This document shows positions 10,544 through 18,541 of a stretch of 64,000 nucleotides of DNA, piece after piece (the first letter of the stretch is position 1; the number at the start of each line of letters is the position of its first letter). The DNA is from Burkholderiales bacterium. GTDB taxonomy: Bacteria > Pseudomonadota > Gammaproteobacteria > Burkholderiales > SG8-41. A model generated the notes under the pieces. It was given only the letters and a program-made list of their open reading frames with translations, was not told where the DNA came from and ran no database searches. Both the position numbers and the translations under genes were made by a program. The DNA is taken from contig DATAJS010000030.1 in NCBI GenBank assembly GCA_036262035.1, positions 1-64,000 of the forward strand, read 5' to 3'.

Positions 10544-10574
10544 GCATAAACTTCGCTGATACATTGCCGTAAAC
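10544..10574 (+). promoter_or_regulatory. putative shared control element, copy 1
   Basis: The stretch GCATAAACTTCGCTGAT followed by TGCCGTAAAC lies 49 bases before the cysH-like paralogue. It closely matches 12263-12294 before the DUF2292-cysHDN genes. Shared sequence ahead of two sulfur-related transcription units suggests a common promoter or regulator (CysB-type is a guess). Confidence 0.35.
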
Positions 10575-10622
10575 GTCTTATCGCAATGCCGCAACGCGGC
10601 AAGACCTTACGGAGTCAGCCCA

Positions 10623-11099
10623 GTGGTGCAGATACAGGAAGCCAGCCGCACCGACCTCACGGTGCGTTTGATCGCCGCAGCGGCGCGCGATCATGGTCCC
10701 GCGGTTTTCGTGCTCGGGACGTCGCTCGCAGACAGGGTGCTCGCGGACGTCATCGTGCGTCGCCGCATCCCGGTCGATCTGGTGGCCGTCGGCGCGGAAG
10801 CCGACGCGGTCCGGACCTGCCTCATTCGCGTGTACGACCTCGGCGTCGAGCGCGTTCGCACCGCGGACACGCTGGCCGACGCGCTGTTCGGCAAGCACGC
10901 CCGCCTCACCTCGGGCCGCGGGGCCGGCGTCCCGCCGTACGAGTACGACGCCGACCACGGCATGCTCAGGTTCAACCCGCTCGCCGGGTGGAGCGACGAC
11001 GAGCTGCGGGCGTTCGCGGCGGCCGAGCACATCGACCCTTACGAGCCGGCGGGGCATCCGCACGCCTGTCGTCCCGACGCCGAGCGCGTCGCCGCCTGA
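10623..11099 (+). CDS. degenerate CysH-like (PAPS/APS reductase family) paralogue without active-site cysteines
   Basis: 158 residues from a GTG preceded by CGGAG. It aligns in pieces with the true APS reductase at 12644: ARDHGPAVFVLGTSLADRVLADVI against ARDHAPAAF-SSSLSAEDMVVTDAI is the nucleotide-binding start, and RFNPLAGWSDDELRAF against KVNPLATWTEEDVWEY is the late conserved block. The middle is shortened by roughly 60 residues. The iron-sulfur cysteines (ECC and CAPC in CysH) and the C-terminal catalytic ECGLH are absent, and only one cysteine near residue 55 and one near the end remain. It therefore cannot reduce APS. It might be a regulatory or adenylyl-sulfate-binding relative, or a decaying duplicate, although the frame is intact. 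A matching upstream element links it to the cys genes. Confidence 0.6.
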   Translation: MVQIQEASRTDLTVRLIAAAARDHGPAVFVLGTSLADRVLADVIVRRRIPVDLVAVGAEADAVRTCLIRVYDLGVERVRTADTLADALFGKHARLTSGRGAGVPPYEYDADHGMLRFNPLAGWSDDELRAFAAAEHIDPYEPAGHPHACRPDAERVAA

Positions 11100-11167
11100 A
11101 AAATCCGAACTCAAGACCGTCACCGGCGCGCCGTAACCAGCGGCTCGCTGCCCGAAGGAATAACGCT

Positions 11168-12130
11168 TTGAAAACGATGTTCAAACCCCTGGTCGCCGCG
11201 CTCGCCCTGGCGGCGACCGGCGCTTACGCTCAGAACTATCCCGCCAAGCCCGTCCGGCTCATCGTGCCGTTCGCACCCGGCGGCAGCACCGACATCCTCG
11301 CCCGCACCGTCGCCATCCCCCTCGGCCAGGCGTGGAAGCAGTCGGTCATCATCGACAACCGGCCCGGCGGCGGGACACTCGTCGGCACTCAGCTCGCGTC
11401 GGGGGCGCCGGGAGACGGCTACACCGCGCTCGTCACGAACATCGCCTACACGCTCATTCCCAGCGTGCAGGGCGAGGCGGGTGCGCAGGTCGCGCGGCGC
11501 CTGCGCGGCGTCGCTCAGCTCGTGTCGCAGCCGACCGTGGTGGCGGTGAATCCGTCGCTGCCGGTGAGGAACGTGGCGGAGCTCGTCAAGTACGCGAAGT
11601 CGAAGCCGGGCTCGGTGAATTTCGGCAGCAGCGGCATCGGCAGCGTCGGGCACCTCGCCGGCGAAGTGCTGCGCCAGCGCGCGTCGGTCGACATCACACA
11701 CGTGCCGTACAAGGGCGGCGCGCCCGCGGCGATCGACACGATGACCGGCCAGATCCAGGTCGTCATGGTGGGACTCCCGACGGTCATGAGCTACGTCAAG
11801 ACGGGCAAGCTCAAGATGCTCGCGGTGACCGATCCGAAGCGCGCGGCGGCGATGCCCGACGTGCCGACGGTCGCCGAAGGCGGTCTCCCCGGTTACTCGG
11901 TGACCAACTGGGTCGGCGTGCTTCTTCCGGGCTCCGCTTCCCCCGCCCTGGTCGAGCGCCTGAACAAGGACGTGGTCGCGGCGATCAAGTCGAAAGAGAT
12001 CGGCGCCAAGCTCGAAGCGCAGGGCTTCGAGATCGTCGGTGGCACCGCGGCCTCCTTCGACCATTTCGTCCAGCGCGAGATCGGGCAGTGGACGGCGGTC
12101 GTCAAGAAGGCCGGCATCACCCAACTGTAA
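11168..12130 (+). CDS. Bug/TctC-family solute-binding protein between the cys genes
   Basis: 320 residues from the TTG at 11168, chosen because GAAGGA lies nine bases upstream; the ATG at 11177 would be 18 bases away. The product starts MKTMFKPLVAALALAATGAYAQ, a Sec signal peptide, followed by NYPAKPVRLIVPFAPGGSTD, GDGYTAL, SSGIGSVGHLAGE and HVPYKGGAPAA, all family landmarks. The open frame extends far upstream, but that part is Arg-rich shadow of the cysH-like gene. Its place between two sulfur genes hints at a sulfur-containing or sulfonate-like ligand, but nothing in the sequence proves this. A palindromic repeat directly after the stop may act as its terminator. Confidence 0.9.
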   Translation: MKTMFKPLVAALALAATGAYAQNYPAKPVRLIVPFAPGGSTDILARTVAIPLGQAWKQSVIIDNRPGGGTLVGTQLASGAPGDGYTALVTNIAYTLIPSVQGEAGAQVARRLRGVAQLVSQPTVVAVNPSLPVRNVAELVKYAKSKPGSVNFGSSGIGSVGHLAGEVLRQRASVDITHVPYKGGAPAAIDTMTGQIQVVMVGLPTVMSYVKTGKLKMLAVTDPKRAAAMPDVPTVAEGGLPGYSVTNWVGVLLPGSASPALVERLNKDVVAAIKSKEIGAKLEAQGFEIVGGTAASFDHFVQREIGQWTAVVKKAGITQL

Positions 12131-12137
12131 AACCTCA

Positions 12138-12226
12138 AATCGGGGACAGACCCCAATTTCCGCCCATTTCTGGCGGGTCTGTCCCTGATTCTCAATGGAA
12201 TTTAAATCGGGATCTGCCCCCGATTT
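12138..12226. repeat. REP-like palindromic repeat pair (GGGGACAGACCCC type)
   Basis: AATCGGGGACAGACCC (12138-12153) is inverted at 12175-12190 with two mismatched positions at most. A second smaller palindrome, AAATCGGG and CCCGATTT, lies at 12204-12226. This sequence family is typical of repeats mobilised by REP-associated tyrosine transposases; no such transposase is in the window. Confidence 0.6.
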
Positions 12227-12262
12227 TAGGAAAACCGCGGGCAGACCTGAATTTTTGATGTC

Positions 12263-12294
12263 GCTATAAATTCGCCGATTGCGCTGCCGTTAAC
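12263..12294 (+). promoter_or_regulatory. putative shared control element, copy 2
   Basis: GCTATAAATTCGCCGATT followed by TGCCGTTAAC, 39 bases before the DUF2292 gene, mirrors the element at 10544-10574. The TGCCGT part also begins a small inverted repeat (GCCGT, ACGGC). Confidence 0.35.
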
Positions 12295-12332
12295 AGCACG
12301 GCTGTAGGGAAATCACCCGGCGGGACGAGGGA

Positions 12333-12530
12333 ATGAAGAACACGACCAGCAAGACGGCGCAGGAGACCCTGGCGCGGCGGATACCCGCTGGCGTCGAGCG
12401 GCGCATTCTGGACGCCGTGGCGGGCATCCGCTACGGCTCGGTCGTGATCGCGATCCAGGACGGACGCGTGGTTCAGATCGATTCCACCGAAAAGCAGCGC
12501 ATCCCCGCGGACGGGTTTCCCGAACATTGA
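12333..12530 (+). CDS. YezD-like DUF2292 small protein, first gene of the sulfate-assimilation unit
   Basis: 65 residues. The core, from about residue 18, reads VERRILDAVAGIRYGSVVIAIQDGRVVQIDSTEKQR, the hallmark of DUF2292/YezD: a short helix followed by a beta-hairpin (GSVxIxIQDGxVVQI). Family members are small cytoplasmic proteins often found beside sulfate-assimilation genes, as here, with cysH starting 113 bases later; their biochemical role is unknown. The start ATG has GAGGGA directly upstream. A hairpin with a T run follows the stop, so readthrough to cysH may be partial. Confidence 0.8.
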   Translation: MKNTTSKTAQETLARRIPAGVERRILDAVAGIRYGSVVIAIQDGRVVQIDSTEKQRIPADGFPEH

Positions 12531-12537
12531 TTCGACA

Positions 12538-12564
12538 GGGCTGCAGGACTTGCAGCCCTTTTTG
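12538..12564 (+). terminator. intrinsic terminator or attenuator between DUF2292 and cysH
   Basis: AGGGCTGCA (12538-12546) pairs with TGCAGCCCT (12552-12560) and is followed by four T. A second hairpin, ACGAAGCG with CGCTTCGT (12607-12629), sits just before the cysH ribosome site. Confidence 0.7.
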
Positions 12565-12643
12565 TCTCTACCGCAGCTGACCAGACGACTGGAGGCCGCC
12601 GAAACGACGAAGCGCTGCTCGCGCTTCGTGTGAAAGGTGCCTC

Positions 12644-13357
12644 ATGTCGCCGCTTGCTTCACGGACCGAAATTCTCGCGCGCACGCTGCGTGACGCCGCG
12701 CGCGATCATGCGCCCGCCGCTTTCTCGTCGAGCCTCTCCGCCGAAGACATGGTCGTCACCGACGCCATCCTGTCGGCCGGCATCGACATCGAGATCTTCA
12801 CCCTCGACACCGGCCGACTGCACGGCGACACGCTCGAGCTGATCCAGAAGATCAAGCAACGCTACGGATACGCCGTGCGCGTGTACACGCCGCAGGCCGA
12901 CGCCGTCGCGCACTACATCGCACGCCACGGCCGCGACGGCTTCTACGATTCGCCCGAGCTGCGCCGCGAGTGCTGCCACATCCGCAAGGTCGAGCCGCTC
13001 CAGCGCGCGCTCGCCGGCAAGGGCGCGTGGGTCACCGGCCTGCGCAGCGTCGCGCACGCGCGCGAAGCCATCTCCGTCCGGCAGTTCGACGCCGCCTACG
13101 GCCTGGTCAAGGTGAACCCGCTCGCGACGTGGACCGAGGAGGACGTGTGGGAATACGTCCGCGCCAACGACGTCCCTTGCAACCGACTCTACGACCAGGG
13201 CTACCGCTCGATCGGCTGCGCGCCGTGCAGCCGCCCCACCACGCCCGGCGAGGAAGTGCGCGCCGGCCGCTGGTGGTGGGAGCAGGGCGCGGTGCGCGAG
13301 TGCGGCCTGCACGTGAGCGCGGAAGGCAAGCTCGTACGGACGAAACAAACAGCCTAA
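12644..13357 (+). CDS. cysH: assimilatory adenylyl-sulfate (APS) reductase
   Basis: 237 residues. It reduces APS to sulfite with thioredoxin electrons in the cytoplasm. Evidence for the APS-specific, iron-sulfur form is the ECCHIRK motif near residue 109 and the GCAPC motif near residue 190, which together supply the four cysteines that ligate a [4Fe-4S] cluster; PAPS-only enzymes lack them. The PP-loop-like N-terminus (SSSLSAEDMVVTDAI), the TLDTGRLHGDT substrate segment, the VTGLRSVAHAR segment and the C-terminal catalytic ECGLH are all present. AAAGGTG precedes the ATG. It is followed by cysD after 16 bases, making a reductase-sulfurylase operon without a cysC kinase, consistent with APS as the direct substrate. 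Confidence 0.95.
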   Translation: MSPLASRTEILARTLRDAARDHAPAAFSSSLSAEDMVVTDAILSAGIDIEIFTLDTGRLHGDTLELIQKIKQRYGYAVRVYTPQADAVAHYIARHGRDGFYDSPELRRECCHIRKVEPLQRALAGKGAWVTGLRSVAHAREAISVRQFDAAYGLVKVNPLATWTEEDVWEYVRANDVPCNRLYDQGYRSIGCAPCSRPTTPGEEVRAGRWWWEQGAVRECGLHVSAEGKLVRTKQTA

Positions 13358-13373
13358 TCACAAGGAAGCAAAC

Positions 13374-14309
13374 ATGAACCTCGCTGAAGCAAAAGAGCTG
13401 CGCGCAGGCCCGATCGCCCGCGAGCACCTCGACTGGCTCGAAGCCGAGTCGGTCTACATCCTGCGCGAAGTGGCCGCCGAGTGCACGAACCCGGCCATGC
13501 TCTTCTCCGGCGGCAAGGACTCGATCGTGATGCTGCGCCTCGCGGAGAAAGCGTTCCGTCCGGGCAAGTTCCCGTTCCCGCTGCTCCACGTCGACACCGG
13601 CCACAATTTCCCCGAAGTGATCGATTTCCGCGACCGCAAAGCCGTGCAGCTCGGCGAGCGTCTCGTCGTCGCGCACATGGAAGAGTCGATCAGGCGCGGC
13701 ACGGTGAAGCTGCGCCGCGCCAACGACAGCCGCAACGCCGCGCAATCGGTCACGCTGCTCGAAGCGATCGAAGAGCACGGTTTCGACGCCGCGATCGGCG
13801 GCGCGCGCCGCGACGAAGAGAAAGCGCGCGCGAAAGAGCGCATCTTCAGCTTCCGCGACGAGTTCGGCCAGTGGGACCCGCGCAACCAGCGCCCCGAGCT
13901 GTGGGAGCTGTACAACACGCGCGTCCATCCCGGCGAGCACGTGCGCGTGTTCCCGATCAGCAACTGGACCGAGCTCGACGTGTGGCAGTACATCGCGCGC
14001 GAAGGGCTCGAGCTCCCGTCGATCTACTACGCGCACCCGCGCGAGATCGTGCGCCGTAACGGGCTGCTGGTGCCGGTGAGCGACCTCACCCCGCCGCGCG
14101 ACGGCGAGAAGGTCGAAGTCGCGACCGTGCGCTTCCGCACCGTCGGCGACGTGACCTGCACCTGCCCGGTCGAGTCGAGCGCCGATTCGCCCGAAGCGAT
14201 CATCGCCGAGACCGCGGTCACCCGCATCACCGAGCGCGGCGCCACCCGCATGGACGACCAGACCTCCGAAGCCTCGATGGAGCGTCGCAAGAAGGAAGGG
14301 TACTTCTGA
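13374..14309 (+). CDS. cysD: sulfate adenylyltransferase subunit 2
   Basis: 311 residues. This is the ATP-pyrophosphatase-type catalytic subunit that makes APS from sulfate and ATP, driven by GTP hydrolysis in CysN. The PP-loop SGGKDSIVML starts near residue 44, followed by LLHVDTGHNFPEVIDFRD, the GGARRDEEKARAKERIFSFRD stretch (shortened here: GGARRDEEKARAKER) and NWTELDVWQYI, all characteristic of CysD. The ribosome site AAGGAAG stands well before the ATG. Its stop overlaps the start of cysN by one base (TGATG), indicating translational coupling of the two subunits. Confidence 0.97.
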   Translation: MNLAEAKELRAGPIAREHLDWLEAESVYILREVAAECTNPAMLFSGGKDSIVMLRLAEKAFRPGKFPFPLLHVDTGHNFPEVIDFRDRKAVQLGERLVVAHMEESIRRGTVKLRRANDSRNAAQSVTLLEAIEEHGFDAAIGGARRDEEKARAKERIFSFRDEFGQWDPRNQRPELWELYNTRVHPGEHVRVFPISNWTELDVWQYIAREGLELPSIYYAHPREIVRRNGLLVPVSDLTPPRDGEKVEVATVRFRTVGDVTCTCPVESSADSPEAIIAETAVTRITERGATRMDDQTSEASMERRKKEGYF

Positions 14310-15586
14310 TGGATATGCACGTTAACAAAGAGATCGAGCGCGCCGGCGTCGAGGGCGCGGTGCTGCGCTTCATCACCTGCGGCAGCGTCGACGACGGCAA
14401 GAGCACGCTCATCGGCCGCATGCTGCACGACAGCCGCCAGGTGCTGGAAGACCAGCTTGCCGCGGTCGAGAAAGCCTCGACCAGGCGCGGCATGGCAGAG
14501 GTCGATCTTTCGCTGCTGACCGACGGCCTCGAAGCCGAGCGCGAGCAGGGCATCACCATCGACGTCGCGTATCGCTATTTCTCGACGGCCAGGCGCAAGT
14601 TCATCATCGCCGACACGCCGGGGCACGAGCAGTACACGCGCAACATGGCGACGGGCGCCTCGACCGCGCACGCCGCGATCGCGCTGTGCGACGCGAGCAA
14701 GGGCCTGCTCGAGCAGAGCCGCCGCCACCTCTACATCGCGCACCTGCTCGGCATCCGCCATCTGATCGTCGCGGTCAACAAGATGGATCTCGTCGGCTAC
14801 GACCAGAAGACGTTCGAGCGGATCCGCGCCGATTTCTGCGCGTTCGCCGACAAGCTCGAAGGCAAGCCCGCGCTCCGCTTCATCCCGCTCTCCGCGTTCA
14901 AGGGCGACATGGTCGTCGACCGCGGCGACAACCTCGACTGGTACAAGGGGCCGGCGCTCCTCGAGCTGCTCGAAACGCTCGAGCCCGAAGTCGCCGCCAC
15001 CGAAGCGCCTTTCCGTTTCCCGGTGCAGCTCGTGCAGCGCGACGCCGAGCGCGGCCGCACCTATCTCGGCCGCGTCGCTTCGGGCCGCGTGAAAGTGGGC
15101 CAGGCGATCAAGGTCCTGCCCGGCGCGGTCGAGACGACCGTCAAGGCGATCTACTCGCACCTGGAATCGCGCGATTTCGCCGAAGCCGGCGAATCGGTGG
15201 CGATCTCGCTCCACGACGAGCGCGACATCGTTCGCGGCGACCTGATCTCCGAAGCCGAGCGTCCTTCGACGCTCGAGCGCGGCTTCGACGCGACCCTGGT
15301 GTGGATGTCGACCGACGCGCTCAAGCCCGGCGGCCGTTACCTCATCAAGCACACCAGCCGCGTCACCAAGGCGAAGATCGCGCGCGTCAACCACCTCGTC
15401 GACATCAAGACCCTCGACAACGTGGAAGCGGGTGAGACGATCGGCGTCAACAGCATCGTGAAGGCGACGCTCAACGTGCAGCAGCCTCTCGCGATCGACG
15501 CGTATGCGAAGAACCGAACGACCGGCGCGTTCATCCTGATCGACGAAGCGAGCAACCAGACCGTTGCCGCGGGCATGATCGGATAA
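14309..15586 (+). CDS. cysN: sulfate adenylyltransferase subunit 1 (GTPase)
   Basis: 425 residues, the elongation-factor-like GTPase partner of CysD. G1 is GSVDDGKSTLIGRML (near residue 27), G3 is DTPGHEQYTRNM and G4 is NKMD. The domain II and III beta-barrels follow, with the VQRDAERGRTYLGRVASG segment. The protein stops after the GTPase and barrel domains with no fused APS kinase (CysC), which again matches the use of APS rather than PAPS by the CysH here. The ending is followed by an inverted repeat shared with the convergent gene. Confidence 0.96.
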   Translation: MDMHVNKEIERAGVEGAVLRFITCGSVDDGKSTLIGRMLHDSRQVLEDQLAAVEKASTRRGMAEVDLSLLTDGLEAEREQGITIDVAYRYFSTARRKFIIADTPGHEQYTRNMATGASTAHAAIALCDASKGLLEQSRRHLYIAHLLGIRHLIVAVNKMDLVGYDQKTFERIRADFCAFADKLEGKPALRFIPLSAFKGDMVVDRGDNLDWYKGPALLELLETLEPEVAATEAPFRFPVQLVQRDAERGRTYLGRVASGRVKVGQAIKVLPGAVETTVKAIYSHLESRDFAEAGESVAISLHDERDIVRGDLISEAERPSTLERGFDATLVWMSTDALKPGGRYLIKHTSRVTKAKIARVNHLVDIKTLDNVEAGETIGVNSIVKATLNVQQPLAIDAYAKNRTTGAFILIDEASNQTVAAGMIG

Positions 15587-15604
15587 ATCGTGTGGCGGCT
15601 TGAT

Positions 15605-15639
15605 CGGTGCGTTAGCGCCGAGCGGCGCGTAACGCACCG
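15605..15639. repeat. palindrome between convergent genes, likely terminator
   Basis: CGGTGCGTTAGCGCC (15605-15619) is inverted as GGCGCGTAACGCACCG (15624-15639, one extra base). A shorter relative, GGTGCGCGCGAGCGCACC, lies near 33596-33613. The GGTGCGTTA core is a commonly dispersed repeat in betaproteobacteria. Confidence 0.55.
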
Positions 15640-15644
15640 CGCCG

Positions 15645-17234
15645 TCAGTAGCCGACGGCCTGGCCGTCGGTCCGCTTTTCGGACGCTGCGCAGTACCCGT
15701 CTTCCAGCTTGTAAATGAGCTGCGCCCGCCCGAAGTCGGTCGACCAGCGGTCTGCCACGGTCATGTCGTGGCCGCGCGCGCGCAACGTGTCGATGACGTC
15801 CGCCGGGATGTTGTGCTCCATCCCGACCTTCAGCCCCGTATCGACCCGCCAGCGCGGCGCATCGGACGACGCCTGCGGGTTCTGGTGGTAGTCGACCAGC
15901 CGCGACATCATCTGCATGTGTCCCTGCGCCTGCATCGATCCGCCCATCACGCCGAAGCTCATCAGGGGCTGCCCGTTCTTCGTGACGAAGCCGGGGATGA
16001 TCGTGTGGAAGGGTCGCTTGCGCGGCGCGACGACGTTGGCGTGATCCGGCCGCGTCTTGAAGCCCGAGCCGCGATTCTGCAGGCTGATGCCCGTGCCGGG
16101 CACGACCACGCCCGAGCCGAAGCCCGAGAAGTTCGACTGGATGAACGAGACCATCATGCCCGATTCGTCGGCGGCGGTCAGATAGACCGTGCCGCCTTTC
16201 GAAGGCTTGCCGTACTGCGGGTCCTTGGCCGTGCGCATGTCGATGAGCTTCGCGCGCTCCTTGAGATACGCCTTGTCCAGCATCTCGGAGGGCTTGACGC
16301 GCATCGTGGCCGGATCGGAGACGTACTCGTAAATGTCGGCGAACGCGAGCTTCATCGCTTCGATGCCCAGATGCAGGCTGTCGGCCGAATCCACCGGCAG
16401 CGAAGCGACGTCGAAGTTCTCCATGATGCCCAGGCCGATCAGCGCCGCGATGCCCTGGCCGTTGGGCGGGATCTCGTGCAGCGTGTAGCCGCGGTAGTCG
16501 ATGCCGATCGGCTCGACCCAGTCGTTGTGATGCGCGGCGAGATCGTCCATCGTGAGCACCGCCCCGTGCTGCTTGGCGAATGCCGCGATCTTCTCTGCGA
16601 GCTCGCCTTTGTAGAAAGCGTCGCCTTTGGTCTCGGCGATGCGCTGCAGCGTCTTCGCCTGTGCGGGGAACGAGAACTTCTCGCCGGGCCCGGGCGCGCG
16701 CCCGCGCGGCATGAACGCGTCGGCGAAACCGGGCTGGCTGTGAAGCTCCGCGGCGCCCGCGGCCCACTGGCGCGCGATGGTCGGCGTCACCATGTAGCCG
16801 TCGGCGGCGTACTTGATCGCGGGCTCGAAGAGATCGGCGAACGGAAGCTTTCCGAACTTCTCCGACAGGTCGCGCCACGCCATTACCGCGCCGGGCACCG
16901 TCACCGATTCCCATCCGCGCTGCGGCATCGCGGGCTGTCCCTGGAAGCGGTCGAGTGACCAGCCCGCGGGCGAGCGTCCGGATGCGTTGAGGCCGTGCAG
17001 CTTCTTGCCGTCCCACAGTATGCAGAACGCATCGCTGCCGATGCCGTTGCTCACCGGCTCGAGCACGGTGAGCGCGATCGCGGTGGCGAGCACCGCGTCG
17101 ACCGCGTTGCCGCCTTTGAGCATCATGCGCAATCCCGCCTGCGCGGCGAGCGGCTGCGAAGTCGAGACCGCGTTGCGCGCGAGCAGGGGCATGCGCTGCG
17201 AGGTATAAGGGAACTGCCACTCGAATGGTTTCAT
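15645..17234 (-). CDS. gamma-glutamyltransferase-family N-terminal nucleophile hydrolase
   Basis: 529 residues. Proteins of this family are made as a single chain that cleaves itself so that a threonine becomes the N-terminal nucleophile. Here the autoproteolysis site is GGTVYLTAADESG with Thr349 as predicted nucleophile. Other marks: GGNAVDAVLA near residue 41 in the large subunit, SNGIGSDAFC, the NFSGFGSG segment of the small subunit and MGGSMQAQGHMQ near the C-terminus. No signal peptide is evident (MKPFEWQFPYTSQ), so it is probably cytoplasmic, unlike classical periplasmic Ggt. Substrate unknown: gamma-glutamyl compounds, cephalosporin-like amides or other amides are all possible. It sits among Bug binding-protein genes, which suggests catabolism of an imported compound. 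Confidence 0.9.
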   Translation of the reverse strand: MKPFEWQFPYTSQRMPLLARNAVSTSQPLAAQAGLRMMLKGGNAVDAVLATAIALTVLEPVSNGIGSDAFCILWDGKKLHGLNASGRSPAGWSLDRFQGQPAMPQRGWESVTVPGAVMAWRDLSEKFGKLPFADLFEPAIKYAADGYMVTPTIARQWAAGAAELHSQPGFADAFMPRGRAPGPGEKFSFPAQAKTLQRIAETKGDAFYKGELAEKIAAFAKQHGAVLTMDDLAAHHNDWVEPIGIDYRGYTLHEIPPNGQGIAALIGLGIMENFDVASLPVDSADSLHLGIEAMKLAFADIYEYVSDPATMRVKPSEMLDKAYLKERAKLIDMRTAKDPQYGKPSKGGTVYLTAADESGMMVSFIQSNFSGFGSGVVVPGTGISLQNRGSGFKTRPDHANVVAPRKRPFHTIIPGFVTKNGQPLMSFGVMGGSMQAQGHMQMMSRLVDYHQNPQASSDAPRWRVDTGLKVGMEHNIPADVIDTLRARGHDMTVADRWSTDFGRAQLIYKLEDGYCAASEKRTDGQAVGY

Positions 17235-17370
17235 GGTCGGAAGGGGAGGGTATCTCTCGGGAGGCGCCGATTATACAACCCGGATTCCTGCATACCCCAT
17301 GCCGCAAGCGCGCCGTAATGCGGCGGCTCTGGACCTACGCTATTGCGAAACGGTGAGGATGGCAGCGAGC

Positions 17371-17465
17371 GGAAGGAAAGGAGGTCTCGGAGGGAAACCT
17401 TGGTTTCCCTCCGAGGCGTTCACCGCGCGATCCTCAGTAAGCCGCGTAGCGGCTTACTGAGGATC
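17371..17465 (-). repeat. stop-codon inverted repeat plus palindromic element, copy 1
   Basis: On the minus strand, the last 11 bases of the Bug gene plus its stop and three more form a perfect 17-bp inverted repeat (17449-17465 with 17429-17445, loop 3). A spacer ending GTGAACGC follows, then the palindrome CTCGGAGGGAAACC/GGTTTCCCTCCGAG (17385-17414) and ACCTCCTTTCCTTCC. Copies 2 and 3 are at 24465-24556 and 33467-33556. Confidence 0.75.
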
Positions 17466-18422
17466 AATGCGGGCGTCGCGCGCCACCTTCTTCCACTTGT
17501 CGATCTCGCTGCGGATCGACTGCGCGTGCTCTTCGGTGGTGCTGCCGAGCGGCTCGGCGCCGGCGGCAATGAGCGCCTTGCTGTTCTCCGGATCGCGGAT
17601 CGCGGCCTGGAGCGCGAGATTGAGCTTGTCCGCGATCGGCTTCGGGATGCCGGCGGGTCCGGCGAAGCCGAAGGGGCTGCTGACCACGAAGCCGGGAATG
17701 CCCGACTCGATCATCGTCGGGATGTCCTTCGCCATCGCGGCGCGCTTGACGCCCGTCTGCGCGATCATCCTGAGCTTGCCGCTGTGCACGTGCGGCACGA
17801 GGAGCGGGATGCTCGCGAACTGAAGCTGGACGTTGCCCGCGACGAGATCGATCACCGCGGGGCCCGCCCCTTTGTAAGGCACGTGGACGAGCTTGATGCC
17901 CGCGCTCGAATTGAGCAGCTCGGCCGCCAGGTGTCCGACGGTGCCGCGGCCGGAGGTGGAATAGAAGATCTGACCCGGCCGCGTTTTCGCCAGCGCGACC
18001 AGCGCCTTGACGTTCGGCGTCGGCAGCGAAGGGTGGATGACGAGGCCGGTCGGCACGTCGACGATCAGGCCCAGCGCGGTGAAGTCCTTCGCCGTGTCGT
18101 ACGGCATCTTCCTGATCATCGCCGGATTGATGACGAAGCTCGCAGCCATGATTCCGGTGGTGTAACCGTCGGGGGCCGAGCGCGCGATCGCCTCGCCGCC
18201 GACGGTGCCGCCCGCGCCGGGTCGATAATCCATCACGATCGGTTGTCCCAGCGCTTCGCTCATCTTCGGCTGGAGCAGCCTGAAGAAGATGTCGCTGTTC
18301 CCGCCAGGGGCGGCGGGATTGACGATGCGGACCGGTTTGACCGGGAAGGTCTGGGCCTGCGCTTCGCCGCCGGCGGCGAAACATGCTGCGACTGCAAGTG
18401 CGACTGCCGACTTCACGATCAT
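17454..18422 (-). CDS. Bug/TctC-family solute-binding protein
   Basis: 322 residues from the ATG at 18422, which has GGAGG four bases upstream on its strand. The frame continues 17 codons further, but that part (MDSRLRGNDVASN) is the translation of a dispersed GTCATTCCCGC repeat, so it is not the true start. Signal peptide MIVKSAVALAVAACFAAGGEAQA, then TFPVKPVRIVNPAAPGGNSD. The usual proline-glycine motif begins with NPAAPGG rather than VPFAPGG. HVPYKGAGPA and the C-terminal ARDARIDPQ close the protein. It is 45% or so alike by eye to the next upstream gene (18542), and both share the segment RGTVGHLAAELL, so the two are recent relatives in tandem. Confidence 0.9.
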   Translation of the reverse strand: MIVKSAVALAVAACFAAGGEAQAQTFPVKPVRIVNPAAPGGNSDIFFRLLQPKMSEALGQPIVMDYRPGAGGTVGGEAIARSAPDGYTTGIMAASFVINPAMIRKMPYDTAKDFTALGLIVDVPTGLVIHPSLPTPNVKALVALAKTRPGQIFYSTSGRGTVGHLAAELLNSSAGIKLVHVPYKGAGPAVIDLVAGNVQLQFASIPLLVPHVHSGKLRMIAQTGVKRAAMAKDIPTMIESGIPGFVVSSPFGFAGPAGIPKPIADKLNLALQAAIRDPENSKALIAAGAEPLGSTTEEHAQSIRSEIDKWKKVARDARIDPQ

Positions 18423-18445
18423 TCCTCCTCCAAGGTTTGACGCGA

Positions 18446-18533
18446 CGTCATTCCCGCGTAGGCGGGAATCCATTTTGTTTTTGTCTGAAATGGATACCCG
18501 ACAGTCCCCGCTGCCGCGGGTTCGGGAATGACG
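18446..18533. repeat. GTCATTCCCGCG-type dispersed repeat (dRS3-like ends)
   Basis: It starts CGTCATTCCCGCGTAGGCGG and ends CGGGAATGACG, giving an 88-base unit with inverted ends and a GGGAATCCATTTTG interior. A relative lies at 23476-23534. Such elements are common between genes in beta- and gammaproteobacteria. Confidence 0.7.
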
Positions 18534-18541
18534 GACAGCGG

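Noticed and set aside
14027..15637. Long minus-strand open frame opposite cysD and cysN
   Set aside because: No recognisable domain; cysD and cysN are certain on the plus strand.
18423..18473. N-terminal extension of a Bug protein beginning MDSRLRGND
   Set aside because: It is the known translation of a GTCATTCCCGC repeat; the real start at 18422 has a ribosome site and a proper signal peptide.
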